Assembly: GCF_020736365.1 (NCBI RefSeq)
Contig: NZ_CP085988.1
Span: 2,238,001-2,302,000, forward strand
Direction of reading: 5' to 3'
Length of the DNA stretch: 64,000 nt
Source: Clostridium sp. M62/1
GTDB lineage: Bacteria > Bacillota > Clostridia > Lachnospirales > Lachnospiraceae
The notes below the pieces were generated by a model, which saw only the letters and a program-made list of their open reading frames with translations, was not told the DNA's origin and ran no database searches. Positions 1 through 8,625 of this stretch are shown piece by piece. The position numbers and the translations under genes are program-made. Within the stretch, counting starts at the first letter, position 1; each line of letters opens with the position of its first letter.

Positions 1-513
1 GCTGTAATTGCTGCTGCCGCGCTTCTCATCGGCGGAATCGGCGCGGGAGTGTTCCTGCTCTCTAAAAGGCCTGAGCCGGTCAGCCCGGTTCCCGGAGCAG
101 TTCTGGAATCGGAAACTGTGACGCAGGAGCATGAGGCGGACAGCAGCGGGCGGGAGTCAGAAAAAGATCAGACAGGAGCCGGAAAGGCTTACGGGGACCA
201 GTCCGGGGGCGGGATGGCAGCCGGACTGCCCGGAAGTCTTGTAAAGGCGCAGCAGGCAGAGGGCCGGATATCGGAAGACAGTTTAAGCCAGGCGGGGACG
301 CCTGGAATGGAGAGGGAGACAGGAGAGGAATACTGTCTGGTGTCTGAAAATGGATTTCTCCTGGTATTTGCCAAGGACAGAAGCTCCGTCTTTCTGGATA
401 CTCATATGCCTCTGGCAGAATTTCCGCTGGCAGAGCAGGAGCGTCTTTTAGACGGAATCTGGTTCTCATCCATGATCGAGGTACTCAACTACCTGGAATC
501 TTTTACGAGCTAG
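1..513 (+). CDS. C-terminal part of a membrane-anchored hypothetical protein (start outside window)
   Basis: The reading frame is open from base 1 and ends with TAG at 511-513, so the true start lies upstream of the window. The visible part opens with a hydrophobic Ala/Leu/Ile/Gly segment of about 22 residues (bases 1-63) followed by Ser-Lys-Arg, as expected of a single membrane anchor. An acidic, Gly/Ser-rich linker follows to about base 320, then a compact C-terminal domain of about 60 residues with a YCLVSENGF start and a NYLESF end. That tail resembles small C-terminal domains of uncharacterised clostridial cell-envelope proteins (BofC-like in feel), but I cannot name a family. No function is proposed. 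Frame and stop are clear; identity is not. Confidence 0.6.
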   Translation, partial: AVIAAAALLIGGIGAGVFLLSKRPEPVSPVPGAVLESETVTQEHEADSSGRESEKDQTGAGKAYGDQSGGGMAAGLPGSLVKAQQAEGRISEDSLSQAGTPGMERETGEEYCLVSENGFLLVFAKDRSSVFLDTHMPLAEFPLAEQERLLDGIWFSSMIEVLNYLESFTS

Positions 514-888
514 GAGAATACAGCCGGCATGGGTTTTCAGAGCCTTGGCTGCCGATTTTGGTATGCAGCTGCGAGAGAACTGCGCCTGGTGCTCCGGGCG
601 CGGTCTTTTCCGCATGCATGGGCGCTTGGGCCTGAAGGTTGAAGATTCTGAAGGCCCTGCCGGTGCCGTATGCGGCAGGACAGATAGAGGAGGGAGGACA
701 GGAGCACGAACAGAGAAGTCTGAACTGCCGGATTGCACTTTTTTACAGGTTCATGTATACTTAACCATTATCCCGCCACGGCCGGGCAGCCCCGGAGAGA
801 AAAGCGGCCGGAGAAAGTTATCTCCGGTTTGGCGTTCCGGTTCTGCAGCTTTTAAGCCGGGAAGGGAAACAAGGACAGGAGAATTGTC
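514..888. other. 375-bp intergenic region without a convincing gene
   Basis: GC-rich spacer between the cut first gene and the flavoprotein at 889. An open frame at 545-892 has no family features and a composition unlike a protein (Arg/Gly/Ser-rich), so it is not called. The last part carries a GACAGGAGAA ribosome binding site at about 876-885 serving the gene at 889. No clear sigma-A promoter or terminator was recognised. Confidence 0.5.
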
Positions 889-2124
889 ATGAAGAAACAC
901 GTACTTATCATAGGCGGCGGAGCCTCCGGGATGGCGGCTGCGATTTTTGGAGCCAGGCAGGGCGCTGAGGTAACGATTCTGGAACACATGGATCGGGTTG
1001 GAAAGAAAATTCTTTCTACAGGCAATGGAAAATGCAATCTGACCAACCGCCGTATGGAACCTGGCTGCTATCGCTGCAGCGTGCCGGAATTTCCCATGGA
1101 GGTGCTCAGCCGGTTTGGGGAAGAGGACACGGAGGCATTTTTTGAAGATCTCGGCATTGTGCTGAAGGACAGAAACGGGTATCTCTATCCGGCTTCCGGA
1201 CAGGCCTCGTCGGTGCTGGATGCCCTGAGGGCGGAACTTTCTCTTCGGGGTGTGGCTGTGGTCACAGAATGCGGACCCGTACATATAGAGGCGCCGAAAG
1301 GTCCGGCAGAAAAGTGGAGAGTGACCTGCGAGAGAGGGACATTTTTTTCGGATGCCCTGATTCTTGCCGCCGGCTCTAAAGCGGCGCCGGCCACCGGATC
1401 AGACGGAAGCGGATATAAGCTGGCAAAAAAGCTGGGACACAGGATCCTCACTCCTCTGCCGGCACTGGTGCAACTTCGGTGCAGGGAGCCGTTTTTTAAG
1501 CAGATAGCGGGGGTCAGAACCGACGTCCAGGTGAAAATTCTGGCAGAGGGGGAGGAGCTGGCCTCTGACTGCGGGGAGCTTCAGCTGACGGACTACGGAA
1601 TTTCCGGAATCCCTGTGTTTCAGGTGAGCCGGTTCGCCGCCCGGGCGCTTTACGAAAAAAAGCAGGTTACGGCAGTGATCGATTTCTGTCCGGATATGGG
1701 AAAAAAAGAAACAGGCCGTTTCCTCAGGGAGAGGAGAGAGCTTCTGGCAGAGCGGAGCGGGGAAGGCTTTTTTAACGGATGGTTAAATAAGAAGCTGGCC
1801 CTTCTGTTTCTGCGCATGGCAGGTATCCGTCCTGAGCGCCAGACGGAGAGCTTTACGGAGCGGGAGCTTTCGGCTCTGGCCCGGCTTCTTAAAGAATTTG
1901 AAACAGAGGTTGTGTCCACCAATCCCTTTGAAAACGCCCAGGTGTGCTGCGGGGGAGTGGATGTACGGGACATAAACCCTTACACGATGGAATCAAAAAT
2001 AAAGAAAGGCCTTTATCTGACAGGAGAGCTGTTGGATGTAGATGGTATCTGCGGAGGATATAATCTGCAATGGGCGTGGAGCACCGGTGCGGTGGCCGGA
2101 ATCCACGCAGGGACAATGGGATGA
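889..2124 (+). CDS. NAD(P)/FAD-dependent oxidoreductase, HI0933/YhiN family
   Basis: A 411-residue flavoprotein. It opens with a dinucleotide-binding motif (LIIGGGASGMAAA, residues about 5-17) and continues with the family's KKILSTGNGKCNLTN segment at about 41-55; the C-terminus carries the second flavin-contact region (DGICGGYNLQWAWSTG). These are typical of the HI0933/YhiN family, whose members bind FAD; one gut homologue (BaiN) acts on bile acids, but the substrate cannot be read from sequence. The ATG follows a good ribosome binding site. Its stop codon overlaps the next gene's ATG (ATGA at 2121-2124), so the two flavoproteins are probably translationally coupled. Family assignment is secure, substrate unknown. 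Confidence 0.88.
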   Translation: MKKHVLIIGGGASGMAAAIFGARQGAEVTILEHMDRVGKKILSTGNGKCNLTNRRMEPGCYRCSVPEFPMEVLSRFGEEDTEAFFEDLGIVLKDRNGYLYPASGQASSVLDALRAELSLRGVAVVTECGPVHIEAPKGPAEKWRVTCERGTFFSDALILAAGSKAAPATGSDGSGYKLAKKLGHRILTPLPALVQLRCREPFFKQIAGVRTDVQVKILAEGEELASDCGELQLTDYGISGIPVFQVSRFAARALYEKKQVTAVIDFCPDMGKKETGRFLRERRELLAERSGEGFFNGWLNKKLALLFLRMAGIRPERQTESFTERELSALARLLKEFETEVVSTNPFENAQVCCGGVDVRDINPYTMESKIKKGLYLTGELLDVDGICGGYNLQWAWSTGAVAGIHAGTMG

Positions 2125-3737
2125 TACGGATCAATCAGTTAAAGCTGCCGGTGAATCACAAAAAACAGGATCTGCAGAAGAAAGCGGCAAAGCTGCTGCG
2201 TCAGCCGGAGACAAGGATTCGCTCTCTCCATATCCGGCGCCAGTCCATTGACGCGAGAAAGAAGGGAGAACTTCTCTATATCTATGCGGTGGACGTGGAG
2301 TTTGAGGGAGATGAGGAGTCTGCTGTGAGGCGGGCAAAAAATGTCAATATTACCATATCAAAGGAGAAACGCTACCAGTTTCCGGAGGCGGGCAGGGAGG
2401 CGCCGAGGCTGAAGGAGCGCCCGGTGATTATCGGCTGCGGCCCTGCGGGACTGTTCTGCGGCCTGATGCTTGCCAGGGCCGGCTACCGCCCTGTGATTTT
2501 AGAGAGGGGAGCCGACGTGGACACAAGGACGGCCCAGGTGAAACGGTTCTGGGAGGAGGGAATTCTCGACCCTGAATCCAACGTACAGTTTGGAGAGGGA
2601 GGAGCAGGAACATTTTCTGACGGAAAGCTGAATACTCTGGTAAAGGATGTTTCCGGCAGAAATGGGGAGGTGCTCAGAATTCTGACTGAGGCAGGGGCAG
2701 ACCCTTCCATACTCTACTCCAGCAAGCCCCATGTGGGAACTGATGTGCTGGCCCGGGTGGTGAAGCATATCCGGACGGAGATCGCATCCCTGGGAGGGGA
2801 GGTGCGCTTTCAGACGAAGGCAGCAGATATTGGCATCCGCGGAGGAAAGGCTGCTTTCGTTGAGACAGAACATCCTGTGCGGGGAAGAGAGGTGATTCCG
2901 GCCGAGGCGGTTGTCCTGGCAGTGGGGCACAGCGCCCGTGACACCTTTGAGCTTCTGTATAAGAAGGGGATTGAGATGGAAGCCAAAGCCTTTGCTGTGG
3001 GACTTCGCATCCAGCATCCCCAAAAGCAGATCAATCTCGCCCAGTACGGCATGGAGGAGCCGGGAGAGCTCGGAGCCGCTCCCTACAAGGTGACGAGACA
3101 GACATCAAACGGCCGCGGCGTCTACTCCTTCTGTATGTGCCCCGGCGGCTATGTGGTCAACGCGTCCTCGGAGCCGGGAAGGCTTGCAGTCAACGGCATG
3201 AGCTATCACAGCAGGGAGGGAGTGAATGCAAACAGCGCTCTGATTGTGACCGTTACGGCGGATGATTTCCCGGAGGCCACGGCCATGGGGGGAATCGCCT
3301 TCCAGAGGCAGCTGGAAGAGGCGGCCTTCAGGGCCGGAGGCGGAAATATTCCGGTACAGCTTTACGGCGATTTCAGGGACGGCAGGGTAAGCCGATCTTT
3401 TGGGGATGTAGAGCCGGCCTTTATGGGAGGAACCGCCTTTGCAGACCTCAATCAGGTGCTTCCTGCCGCCCTCTGTGCCTCCTTCAGGGAGGGCATGGAG
3501 GCCTTCGGAAAAATGATCCGCGGCTTTGACCGGCCGGACGCTATTCTGGCAGGCGTAGAGAGCAGAACCTCCTCCCCGCTGCGCATCGGCAGAGGAGAAA
3601 CTCTGGAGGGAAGCATTGGAGGGCTCTATCCCTGCGGGGAGGGGGCCGGATATGCGGGAGGCATCACTTCGGCGGCTATGGACGGAATTAAGGTGGCGGA
3701 AGCCATTGTCAGGCGCTTTCAGAGGCCGGAGAACTGA
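2121..3737 (+). CDS. FAD-dependent dehydrogenase-like protein (COG2509 type)
   Basis: A 538-residue protein starting at the ATG inside the ATGA overlap with the preceding gene; a longer upstream frame exists but lies wholly in that gene. The first 100 residues form a basic N-terminal domain (RINQLKLPVNH, then RRQSIDARKK) found in uncharacterised FAD-dependent dehydrogenases. The nucleotide-binding motif VIIGCGPAGLFCG follows at about residue 108, with NVQFGEGGAGTFSDGKL downstream and a C-terminal flavin loop (GLYPCGEGAGYAGGI). The family is widespread in anaerobic Bacillota but has no agreed reaction. Coupling to another flavoprotein suggests joint expression. The family call is confident; the role is unknown. 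Confidence 0.82.
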   Translation: MIRINQLKLPVNHKKQDLQKKAAKLLRQPETRIRSLHIRRQSIDARKKGELLYIYAVDVEFEGDEESAVRRAKNVNITISKEKRYQFPEAGREAPRLKERPVIIGCGPAGLFCGLMLARAGYRPVILERGADVDTRTAQVKRFWEEGILDPESNVQFGEGGAGTFSDGKLNTLVKDVSGRNGEVLRILTEAGADPSILYSSKPHVGTDVLARVVKHIRTEIASLGGEVRFQTKAADIGIRGGKAAFVETEHPVRGREVIPAEAVVLAVGHSARDTFELLYKKGIEMEAKAFAVGLRIQHPQKQINLAQYGMEEPGELGAAPYKVTRQTSNGRGVYSFCMCPGGYVVNASSEPGRLAVNGMSYHSREGVNANSALIVTVTADDFPEATAMGGIAFQRQLEEAAFRAGGGNIPVQLYGDFRDGRVSRSFGDVEPAFMGGTAFADLNQVLPAALCASFREGMEAFGKMIRGFDRPDAILAGVESRTSSPLRIGRGETLEGSIGGLYPCGEGAGYAGGITSAAMDGIKVAEAIVRRFQRPEN

Positions 3738-3755
3738 TGGGCTCTGAAAAAGAAT

Positions 3756-3784
3756 TTGACGAACCGCGCCGTTTGGTGTAAACT
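3756..3784 (+). promoter_or_regulatory. Probable sigma-A promoter for proB
   Basis: TTGACG at 3756-3761 and TAAACT at 3779-3784 are separated by 17 bp, about 65 bp before the proB start. The -35 box matches five of six consensus bases and the -10 box four of six. This would start a proB-led transcript distinct from the flavoprotein pair. Confidence 0.5.
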
Positions 3785-3848
3785 TTCAGAAAATGCTTCG
3801 GCATATTTCGAAACGCAGGATGGAGCAGCGCAGAAAGGGGATAAGAGG

Positions 3849-4691
3849 ATGACGGCAGAGAGAGAAGCACTGAGAGAGAAAAAGAGGATTGTAATTAAGA
3901 TTGGATCATCGTCCCTGACGCACCCGGAGACTGGAGATCTGAACCTTCAGAAAATTGAAAAGCTGGTTCGGGTAATCAGTGATCTGCGGGGACAGGGAAA
4001 GGAGGTAGTTCTGGTTTCCTCAGGTGCGATTGCGGCGGGACGGCAGGCCCTGGGCTTTACGGAGCGGCCAAGGAAGATTTCTGAAAAGCAGGCCTTTGCG
4101 GCTGTGGGCCAGGCCAGGCTGATGATGGTTTATCAGAAGCTCTTCGCCGAGTACAACCAGACGGCAGCTCAGATCCTTATGACGAAGAACACCATGACCA
4201 ACGAGGAATCCCGCTTTAACGCGAGAAATACGTTTGACGAGCTTTTAAAGCTGGGGACTGTGCCGATTGTCAATGAGAATGACACGGTATCCACCTATGA
4301 GATTCAGTTCGGAGACAACGACCGCCTATCAGCCCTTGTTTCGGCGCTGATAGGAGCAGATGTTCTCCTTCTTCTGTCCGATATTGACGGACTTTACACA
4401 GACGATCCCAACAAGAACCGGAAGGCCCAGTTTATCCCGGTCGTGAGGGAACTGACTCCGGAGCTTCTAGCCATGGGAAAGGGCGCGGGCAGCAGCGTAG
4501 GCACCGGAGGAATGTCCGCCAAGCTCATGGCAGCCCAGATTGCCATGGGAAGCGGTTCAGACATGGTGATTGCCAATGCGCAGCGCCTGGATGTGATCTA
4601 TGAGATCCTGGGCGGAGAAGACAGGGGAACTCTGTTTGTAGAAAAAAAGGATGAAAATTTCAGCCTGAGTGACTACCTGGAAAACAGGTAA
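3849..4691 (+). CDS. proB: Glutamate 5-kinase
   Basis: First step of proline synthesis: ATP-dependent phosphorylation of glutamate to gamma-glutamyl phosphate. The protein is 280 residues from the ATG at 3849, which is preceded by AAGAGG; an upstream in-frame start at 3756 would coincide with the -35 box and add a tail without family features. The amino-acid kinase fold is visible in IVIKIGSSSLT, VLVSSGAIAAG, VNENDTVS, FGDNDRLSA and GTGGMSAKL. It is short because the C-terminal PUA domain of the E. coli enzyme is absent, as in many clostridia. proA follows two genes downstream, and the two enzymes normally act together on a labile intermediate. Confidence 0.95.
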   Translation: MTAEREALREKKRIVIKIGSSSLTHPETGDLNLQKIEKLVRVISDLRGQGKEVVLVSSGAIAAGRQALGFTERPRKISEKQAFAAVGQARLMMVYQKLFAEYNQTAAQILMTKNTMTNEESRFNARNTFDELLKLGTVPIVNENDTVSTYEIQFGDNDRLSALVSALIGADVLLLLSDIDGLYTDDPNKNRKAQFIPVVRELTPELLAMGKGAGSSVGTGGMSAKLMAAQIAMGSGSDMVIANAQRLDVIYEILGGEDRGTLFVEKKDENFSLSDYLENR

Positions 4692-4733
4692 CAGGCGGAA
4701 GATAAAATGCGATAACAGCAGGAGATGACAAAG

Positions 4734-4961
4734 ATGAATCAGGAAAAAATAGACAGGATTAATGCCCTCTACCACAAAAGCCAGTCTGTAGGGCTTTCAC
4801 CGGAGGAGCAGGAGGAGCAGGCCGCTCTGAGAAAAGAGTATATAGAGGCGATTCGGAAAAATCTTCGCGGAACCTTAAACAGCATTCAGATTAAGGAAAA
4901 GGACGGAAGCATCACCGATCTCGGCAGGAAATACGGAAATGTGGGAACGGTAAAGAGCTGA
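4734..4961 (+). CDS. UPF0291 (DUF896) small protein
   Basis: A 75-residue protein. The ATG at 4734 is chosen over an in-frame ATG at 4725 because the GGAG site touches the earlier codon but is well spaced from the later one. The family pattern is clear: an N-terminal helical pair with KIDRINALYHKSQ and LSPEEQEEQAALRKEYI, then a partly disordered tail. B. subtilis YnzC is the structural reference: a two-helix hairpin, with a paralogue lying in the SOS-induced yneA operon. The function is unestablished. It sits between proB and the folate cyclo-ligase and is probably co-transcribed with the proline genes. Confidence 0.85.
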   Translation: MNQEKIDRINALYHKSQSVGLSPEEQEEQAALRKEYIEAIRKNLRGTLNSIQIKEKDGSITDLGRKYGNVGTVKS

Positions 4962-4991
4962 GAAAACGGGAAAAGAACACAGGGAAAGGCT

Positions 4992-5591
4992 ATGGAAAGA
5001 CGGAAACTATCTGTTCACCCGCCCGCTCTTTCAGGGCTTTCAAAGGGGGAACTGCGAAGCAGGATACTGTCTGCCCGGAAAGCACTGAACGGGGAGGAGC
5101 GCCTTGTCTGGGACAGCAGGATCCGGGAGCGCCTGTTGGCTCTGCCGGAGATTCTGGAGGCGGATACCGTATACTGCTATGCGGATGTGAGGAATGAAGC
5201 GGGTACTGAGCTCCTCATCAGAGACCTCCTTTCAAGGGGAGTCCGCGTGGCGCTTCCGAGAGTGGAAGGGAAGGAAATGTTCTTTTACTATATCGGGGGG
5301 CCTGGTGATATAGAGCCTGGCTTTATGAATATCCCGGAACCGGGCCCTGCCTGCCGTCCGGCAGAGAAGCAGACTGCGCCGGTCATTGTTCCGGGACTTG
5401 TTTTTGGAAGAGATTTTTTCAGGATTGGCTATGGCGGAGGCTTCTACGACCGGTTTTTCGAGAGGGAGCCTGTGCACTGGAAGGCAGCCATCTGTTATGA
5501 GTTTCAGCTGACAGATGCGGTTTTTTCCGAGGAACACGATGTGAGGATGGACTGCATTGTCACACCGGACAGATGCCTGAAAAGAAAATAG
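4992..5591 (+). CDS. 5-formyltetrahydrofolate cyclo-ligase
   Basis: A 199-residue cytosolic enzyme that converts 5-formyl-THF to 5,10-methenyl-THF with ATP, returning a stored folate to one-carbon metabolism. Support comes from the N-terminal basic helix (LRSRILSARKAL), the mid-protein VYCYADVRNEAGTE strand-helix, and the signature loop VFGRDFFRIGYGGGFYDRFF near residues 138-157, which binds nucleotide and folate. Length is normal. It lies 30 bp after the UPF0291 gene and 30 bp before proA, so it is likely part of the same transcript. The link to proline synthesis appears to be genomic rather than biochemical. Confidence 0.93.
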   Translation: MERRKLSVHPPALSGLSKGELRSRILSARKALNGEERLVWDSRIRERLLALPEILEADTVYCYADVRNEAGTELLIRDLLSRGVRVALPRVEGKEMFFYYIGGPGDIEPGFMNIPEPGPACRPAEKQTAPVIVPGLVFGRDFFRIGYGGGFYDRFFEREPVHWKAAICYEFQLTDAVFSEEHDVRMDCIVTPDRCLKRK

Positions 5592-5621
5592 GGGGACGGA
5601 AAGAGAAAGGAGAGGCAAAGG

Positions 5622-6863
5622 ATGCTGATTGAAACTGGAAAGAAGGCAAAGGCGGCCGCGAGGCTTTTAAATAATCTGGGCTCAACGGAAAAAAACAGAG
5701 GACTTCTGGCGGCGGCCCAGTCTCTTTTGGAGGGAGAGGAGGAGATCCTTGCGGCCAACCAGGACGATGTGATCCGCGCGGCGGAAAACGGTATGAGCCA
5801 GGGCCTGATCGATCGTCTGGAACTGAATCCGGCCCGCCTGTCGGCTATGGTGGAGGGAATCCGCCAGATTGCAGGGCTGGAGGATCCAATCGGGGAGGTA
5901 ATCTCCATGAAGCCCCGTCCAAACGGACTTTTAATCGGACAGAAGAGAGTTCCCCTGGGCGTTGTGGGAATCATCTATGAGGCGAGGCCGAATGTGACGG
6001 CCGATGCCTTCGGGCTGTGCTTTAAAACGGGAAACGCTGTGATTCTCAAAGGCGGCAGTGATGCCCTCTGTTCCAACCAGGCCATCGTAAAATGGCTGAG
6101 AAAGGGACTTTCAGAGGCCGGACTTCCCGCGGACGCGGTTCAGCTTATCACAGACACCGACAGGGAGGTCACAAGGCAGTTTATGCGTCTGAATGAGTAT
6201 GTGGACGTCCTGATTCCCAGAGGCGGGGCAGGATTAATACGGACTGTGGTGGAGAACAGCACGGTTCCTGTTATCGAGACCGGGACGGGCAACTGCCACA
6301 TCTATGTGGATGAGAGTGCGGATCTTAATATGGCTCTGGATATTATTTTTAATGCAAAGACACAGCGGATCGGCGTGTGCAACGCCTGCGAGTCGCTGGT
6401 GGTACACAAGGGGATCGCAGAGGAGTTTCTGCCGAGGCTGAAGGAGAGGCTGGACAGGAAGCAGGTAGAAATCCGGGCAGACCGGGAGGCCAGGACCATT
6501 ATGCCGGAGTGGAAGGAGGCTGAGCCGGAGGACTGGGGCAGGGAGTATCTGGATTACATCCTCTCTCTGAAGCTGGTAGATTCCTTAGACGAGGCCATTG
6601 AACACATCAACACGTATAATACAGGACACTCTGAAGCGATTGTCACAAGGGACTATGAACATGCTCAGCGGTTTTTAAATGAGATCGATGCGGCGGCCGT
6701 GTATGTGAATGCCTCCACCCGGTTTACGGACGGCTTTGAATTCGGCTTTGGAGCAGAGATTGGAATCAGCACCCAGAAGCTCCACGCCAGAGGGCCCATG
6801 GGGCTTAAGGAACTTACGACGACAAAGTATATCATCTACGGGAACGGACAGATCAGGGAGTAG
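5622..6863 (+). CDS. proA: Gamma-glutamyl phosphate reductase
   Basis: Second step of proline synthesis: NADPH-dependent reduction of gamma-glutamyl phosphate to glutamate semialdehyde, which cyclises on the way to proline. The 413-residue length is typical. The aldehyde-dehydrogenase-type fold shows in [20 protein letters not shown], the GGSDA loop, the [16 protein letters not shown] segment, and the catalytic cysteine region [12 protein letters not shown] at about residues 250-261. The C-terminal [18 protein letters not shown] block is also conserved. The start has a GGAGAGG-type site just upstream. A strong hairpin follows the stop, so this is probably the last gene of the proB unit. Confidence 0.96.
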   Translation: MLIETGKKAKAAARLLNNLGSTEKNRGLLAAAQSLLEGEEEILAANQDDVIRAAENGMSQGLIDRLELNPARLSAMVEGIRQIAGLEDPIGEVISMKPRPNGLLIGQKRVPLGVVGIIYEARPNVTADAFGLCFKTGNAVILKGGSDALCSNQAIVKWLRKGLSEAGLPADAVQLITDTDREVTRQFMRLNEYVDVLIPRGGAGLIRTVVENSTVPVIETGTGNCHIYVDESADLNMALDIIFNAKTQRIGVCNACESLVVHKGIAEEFLPRLKERLDRKQVEIRADREARTIMPEWKEAEPEDWGREYLDYILSLKLVDSLDEAIEHINTYNTGHSEAIVTRDYEHAQRFLNEIDAAAVYVNASTRFTDGFEFGFGAEIGISTQKLHARGPMGLKELTTTKYIIYGNGQIRE

Positions 6864-6909
6864 GAACAAAAAACGGGAGACAGACGATCAGAAATCCGAA
6901 CAGTATTTG

Positions 6910-6968
6910 AAACGGCCGGAGCGCTTCTGCCTTTGCAAAAAAGGCAGAAAGGATTACCGGCCGTTTTG
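6910..6968 (+). terminator. Nested hairpin after proA, probable terminator
   Basis: A perfect 10-bp outer stem (AAACGGCCGG at 6910-6919 with CCGGCCGTTT at 6957-6966) encloses an inner stem (TTCTGCCTT with AAGGCAGAA, 6925-6949). A T-rich stretch follows at 6972-6978. Its position, 47 bp after the proA stop and just before the miaB promoters, fits a terminator. Confidence 0.6.
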
Positions 6969-6976
6969 CTGTCTTT

Positions 6977-7005
6977 TTGCAAAGGAACAGCCGATCTGTT
7001 ATAAT
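6977..7005 (+). promoter_or_regulatory. Probable sigma-A promoter P1 of miaB
   Basis: TTGCAA at 6977-6982 and a perfect TATAAT at 7000-7005 with a 17-bp spacer. It is the upstream one of two promoter-like elements ahead of miaB. Confidence 0.6.
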
Positions 7006-7034
7006 TCTGTAAGAAATTAACAGATTTTTTGGTA

Positions 7035-7063
7035 TTTCCATTGGCAGGCATTTATGTTATAAT
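7035..7063 (+). promoter_or_regulatory. Probable sigma-A promoter P2 of miaB
   Basis: Perfect TATAAT at 7058-7063 with a weaker TTTCCA at 7035-7040, spacer 17 bp. It lies 58 bp downstream of P1, suggesting tandem promoters with an RNA leader of about 90 nt from P2. Confidence 0.5.
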
Positions 7064-7160
7064 CTGTAGATGCTGGCCAGGTCTGGAGGAAAACGTCCAT
7101 TCTGCTGCCAGGACGCCCCAGGATAAGGGGCGGAACTTTGATACGGAAAGGAACCTGTGA
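7064..7160 (+). other. GC-rich structured leader of miaB
   Basis: The roughly 90-nt untranslated leader carries a short strong hairpin (GCCCC/GGGGC around 7113-7131, loop AGGATAA) and a GGCCAGGTCTGG repeat at its start. It does not match a riboswitch class I know. The miaB ribosome binding site (GGAAAGGAACC) follows the hairpin. Confidence 0.35.
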
Positions 7161-8612
7161 ATGGATTTAAAAAATATAACATACACGGAGGGATGGAACC
7201 TTGCCCCGTCTGCGGAGCCGGAGCGCCAGAATTATTTTATGGAGCGCTGCCGGGAGGCTGTGGAAGCCTGGAAGGCGGAGGAGGGAAAGGAAGCTGTCAC
7301 CTTCCACATTGAGACTTTCGGCTGCCAGATGAACGCTCACGATTCAGAAAAGCTGGAGGGAATTCTTCTGGAGGCCGGCTTTGTAAAGACAGATACGGAG
7401 GAGGCCGATCTGGTCCTCTATAATACCTGTACAGTCCGCGAGAATGCAAATCAGAGGGTATATGGCCGTCTGGGCTATCTGAACAGCCTGAAAAAGAAAA
7501 ATCCCCGCATGCTCATCGGCCTTTGCGGCTGCATGATGCAGGAAGATCAGGTGGTTGAAAAAATCAAGAAGACGTACCGCTTTGTGGATGTGATTTTCGG
7601 AACCCACAATATCTACAAGCTGGCAGAACTTCTGTTTGCCCGCCTGCACACGGGAAAGATGGTTATCGACATCTGGAAGGATACAGATAAGATTGTGGAG
7701 GATCTTCCCAGCGAGAGAAAATATCCGTTTAAATCGGGAGTCAACATCATGTTCGGCTGCAACAACTTCTGCAGCTACTGTATTGTTCCCTATGTGAGAG
7801 GCAGGGAGCGCAGCAGAAGGCCGGAGGATATCATAAAGGAGATCGAGGGCCTGGTGGCAGACGGCGTGGTGGAGGTGATGCTCCTTGGCCAGAATGTGAA
7901 TTCCTACGGGAAGAATCTGCCGGAGCCCATTACCTTTGCAGAGCTTCTGCGCCGGGTGGAGCAGATCGAAGGGCTTGAGCGAATCCGTTTTATGACGTCC
8001 CATCCCAAGGATCTGTCAGATGAGCTGATAGAGGTGATGCGTGATTCCAAAAAGATCTGCCGCCATCTTCATCTGCCGCTTCAGTCGGGCAGCAGCCGGA
8101 TCCTGGGACAGATGAACCGAAGATACACAAAGGAGCAGTATCTGGCGCTGGCAGAAAAGATTAAGACAGCTATCCCTGACATCTCCCTGACCACGGATAT
8201 TATTGTGGGATTTCCCGGGGAAACGAAGGAGGACTTCGAGGAAACCCTGGATGTGGTGAGAAAGGTGCGCTATGACAGCGCCTTTACCTTCATCTACTCA
8301 AAGCGCACGGGAACTCCGGCGGCGGTGATGGAAAACCAGGTGCCGGAGGACGTGATTAAGGAGCGGTTTGACCGTCTGTTAAGTGAGGTGCAGAGAATCT
8401 CAAATGAGATCAGCGGAAGGGATGTCCACACCGTTCAGAAAGTTCTCGTGGAGGAGCCTGACACCCACGCGGAAGGGATGGTGACCGGAAGACTGTCCAA
8501 CAACATTACTGTCCATTTTGAGGGCAGCAGGGAGCTGATTGGAAAAATCGTGGATGTCTATTTGGAAGAATCAAAGGGTTTTTATTATATGGGAAAATTA
8601 TGTAACCGTTAA
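7161..8612 (+). CDS. miaB: tRNA-2-methylthio-N6-dimethylallyladenosine synthase
   Basis: A radical-SAM methylthiotransferase that adds the 2-methylthio group to i6A37 of tRNAs reading UNN codons. In 483 residues it shows the UPF0004 domain with three cluster-binding cysteines (FGCQMN; TCTVRENA; GLCGCMM), the radical-SAM CxxxCxxC motif (CNNFCSYCIVPYVRGRERSR, about residues 200-219) and a C-terminal TRAM domain. The 60-residue N-terminal extension before the first domain is common in clostridial MiaB. miaA, which makes the substrate i6A, lies about 7 kb downstream in the same direction. It is driven by the two promoters upstream, and the next gene starts 13 bp after its stop. Confidence 0.96.
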   Translation: MDLKNITYTEGWNLAPSAEPERQNYFMERCREAVEAWKAEEGKEAVTFHIETFGCQMNAHDSEKLEGILLEAGFVKTDTEEADLVLYNTCTVRENANQRVYGRLGYLNSLKKKNPRMLIGLCGCMMQEDQVVEKIKKTYRFVDVIFGTHNIYKLAELLFARLHTGKMVIDIWKDTDKIVEDLPSERKYPFKSGVNIMFGCNNFCSYCIVPYVRGRERSRRPEDIIKEIEGLVADGVVEVMLLGQNVNSYGKNLPEPITFAELLRRVEQIEGLERIRFMTSHPKDLSDELIEVMRDSKKICRHLHLPLQSGSSRILGQMNRRYTKEQYLALAEKIKTAIPDISLTTDIIVGFPGETKEDFEETLDVVRKVRYDSAFTFIYSKRTGTPAAVMENQVPEDVIKERFDRLLSEVQRISNEISGRDVHTVQKVLVEEPDTHAEGMVTGRLSNNITVHFEGSRELIGKIVDVYLEESKGFYYMGKLCNR

Positions 8613-8625
8613 GGAGGATATACAT

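Noticed and set aside
545..892. 115-codon open frame upstream of the HI0933-family gene
   Set aside because: Composition is Arg/Gly/Ser-rich, no family features, and it overlaps the ribosome binding site and start of the next gene.
751..1284. Large antisense open frames over real genes (also 2499-3023, 16245-17384, 20009-21199, 28567-29769)
   Set aside because: They mirror GC-rich coding sequence on the other strand and show no protein family features.
3738..3848. T-box riboswitch ahead of proB
   Set aside because: The 111-bp gap is too short and lacks the T-box sequence and specifier stem; a simple promoter explains it.
7064..7160. RNase P RNA-like fragment in the miaB leader (GGAGGAAAACGTCC)
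   Set aside because: Resemblance is limited to one short block; the rest of rnpB is missing.
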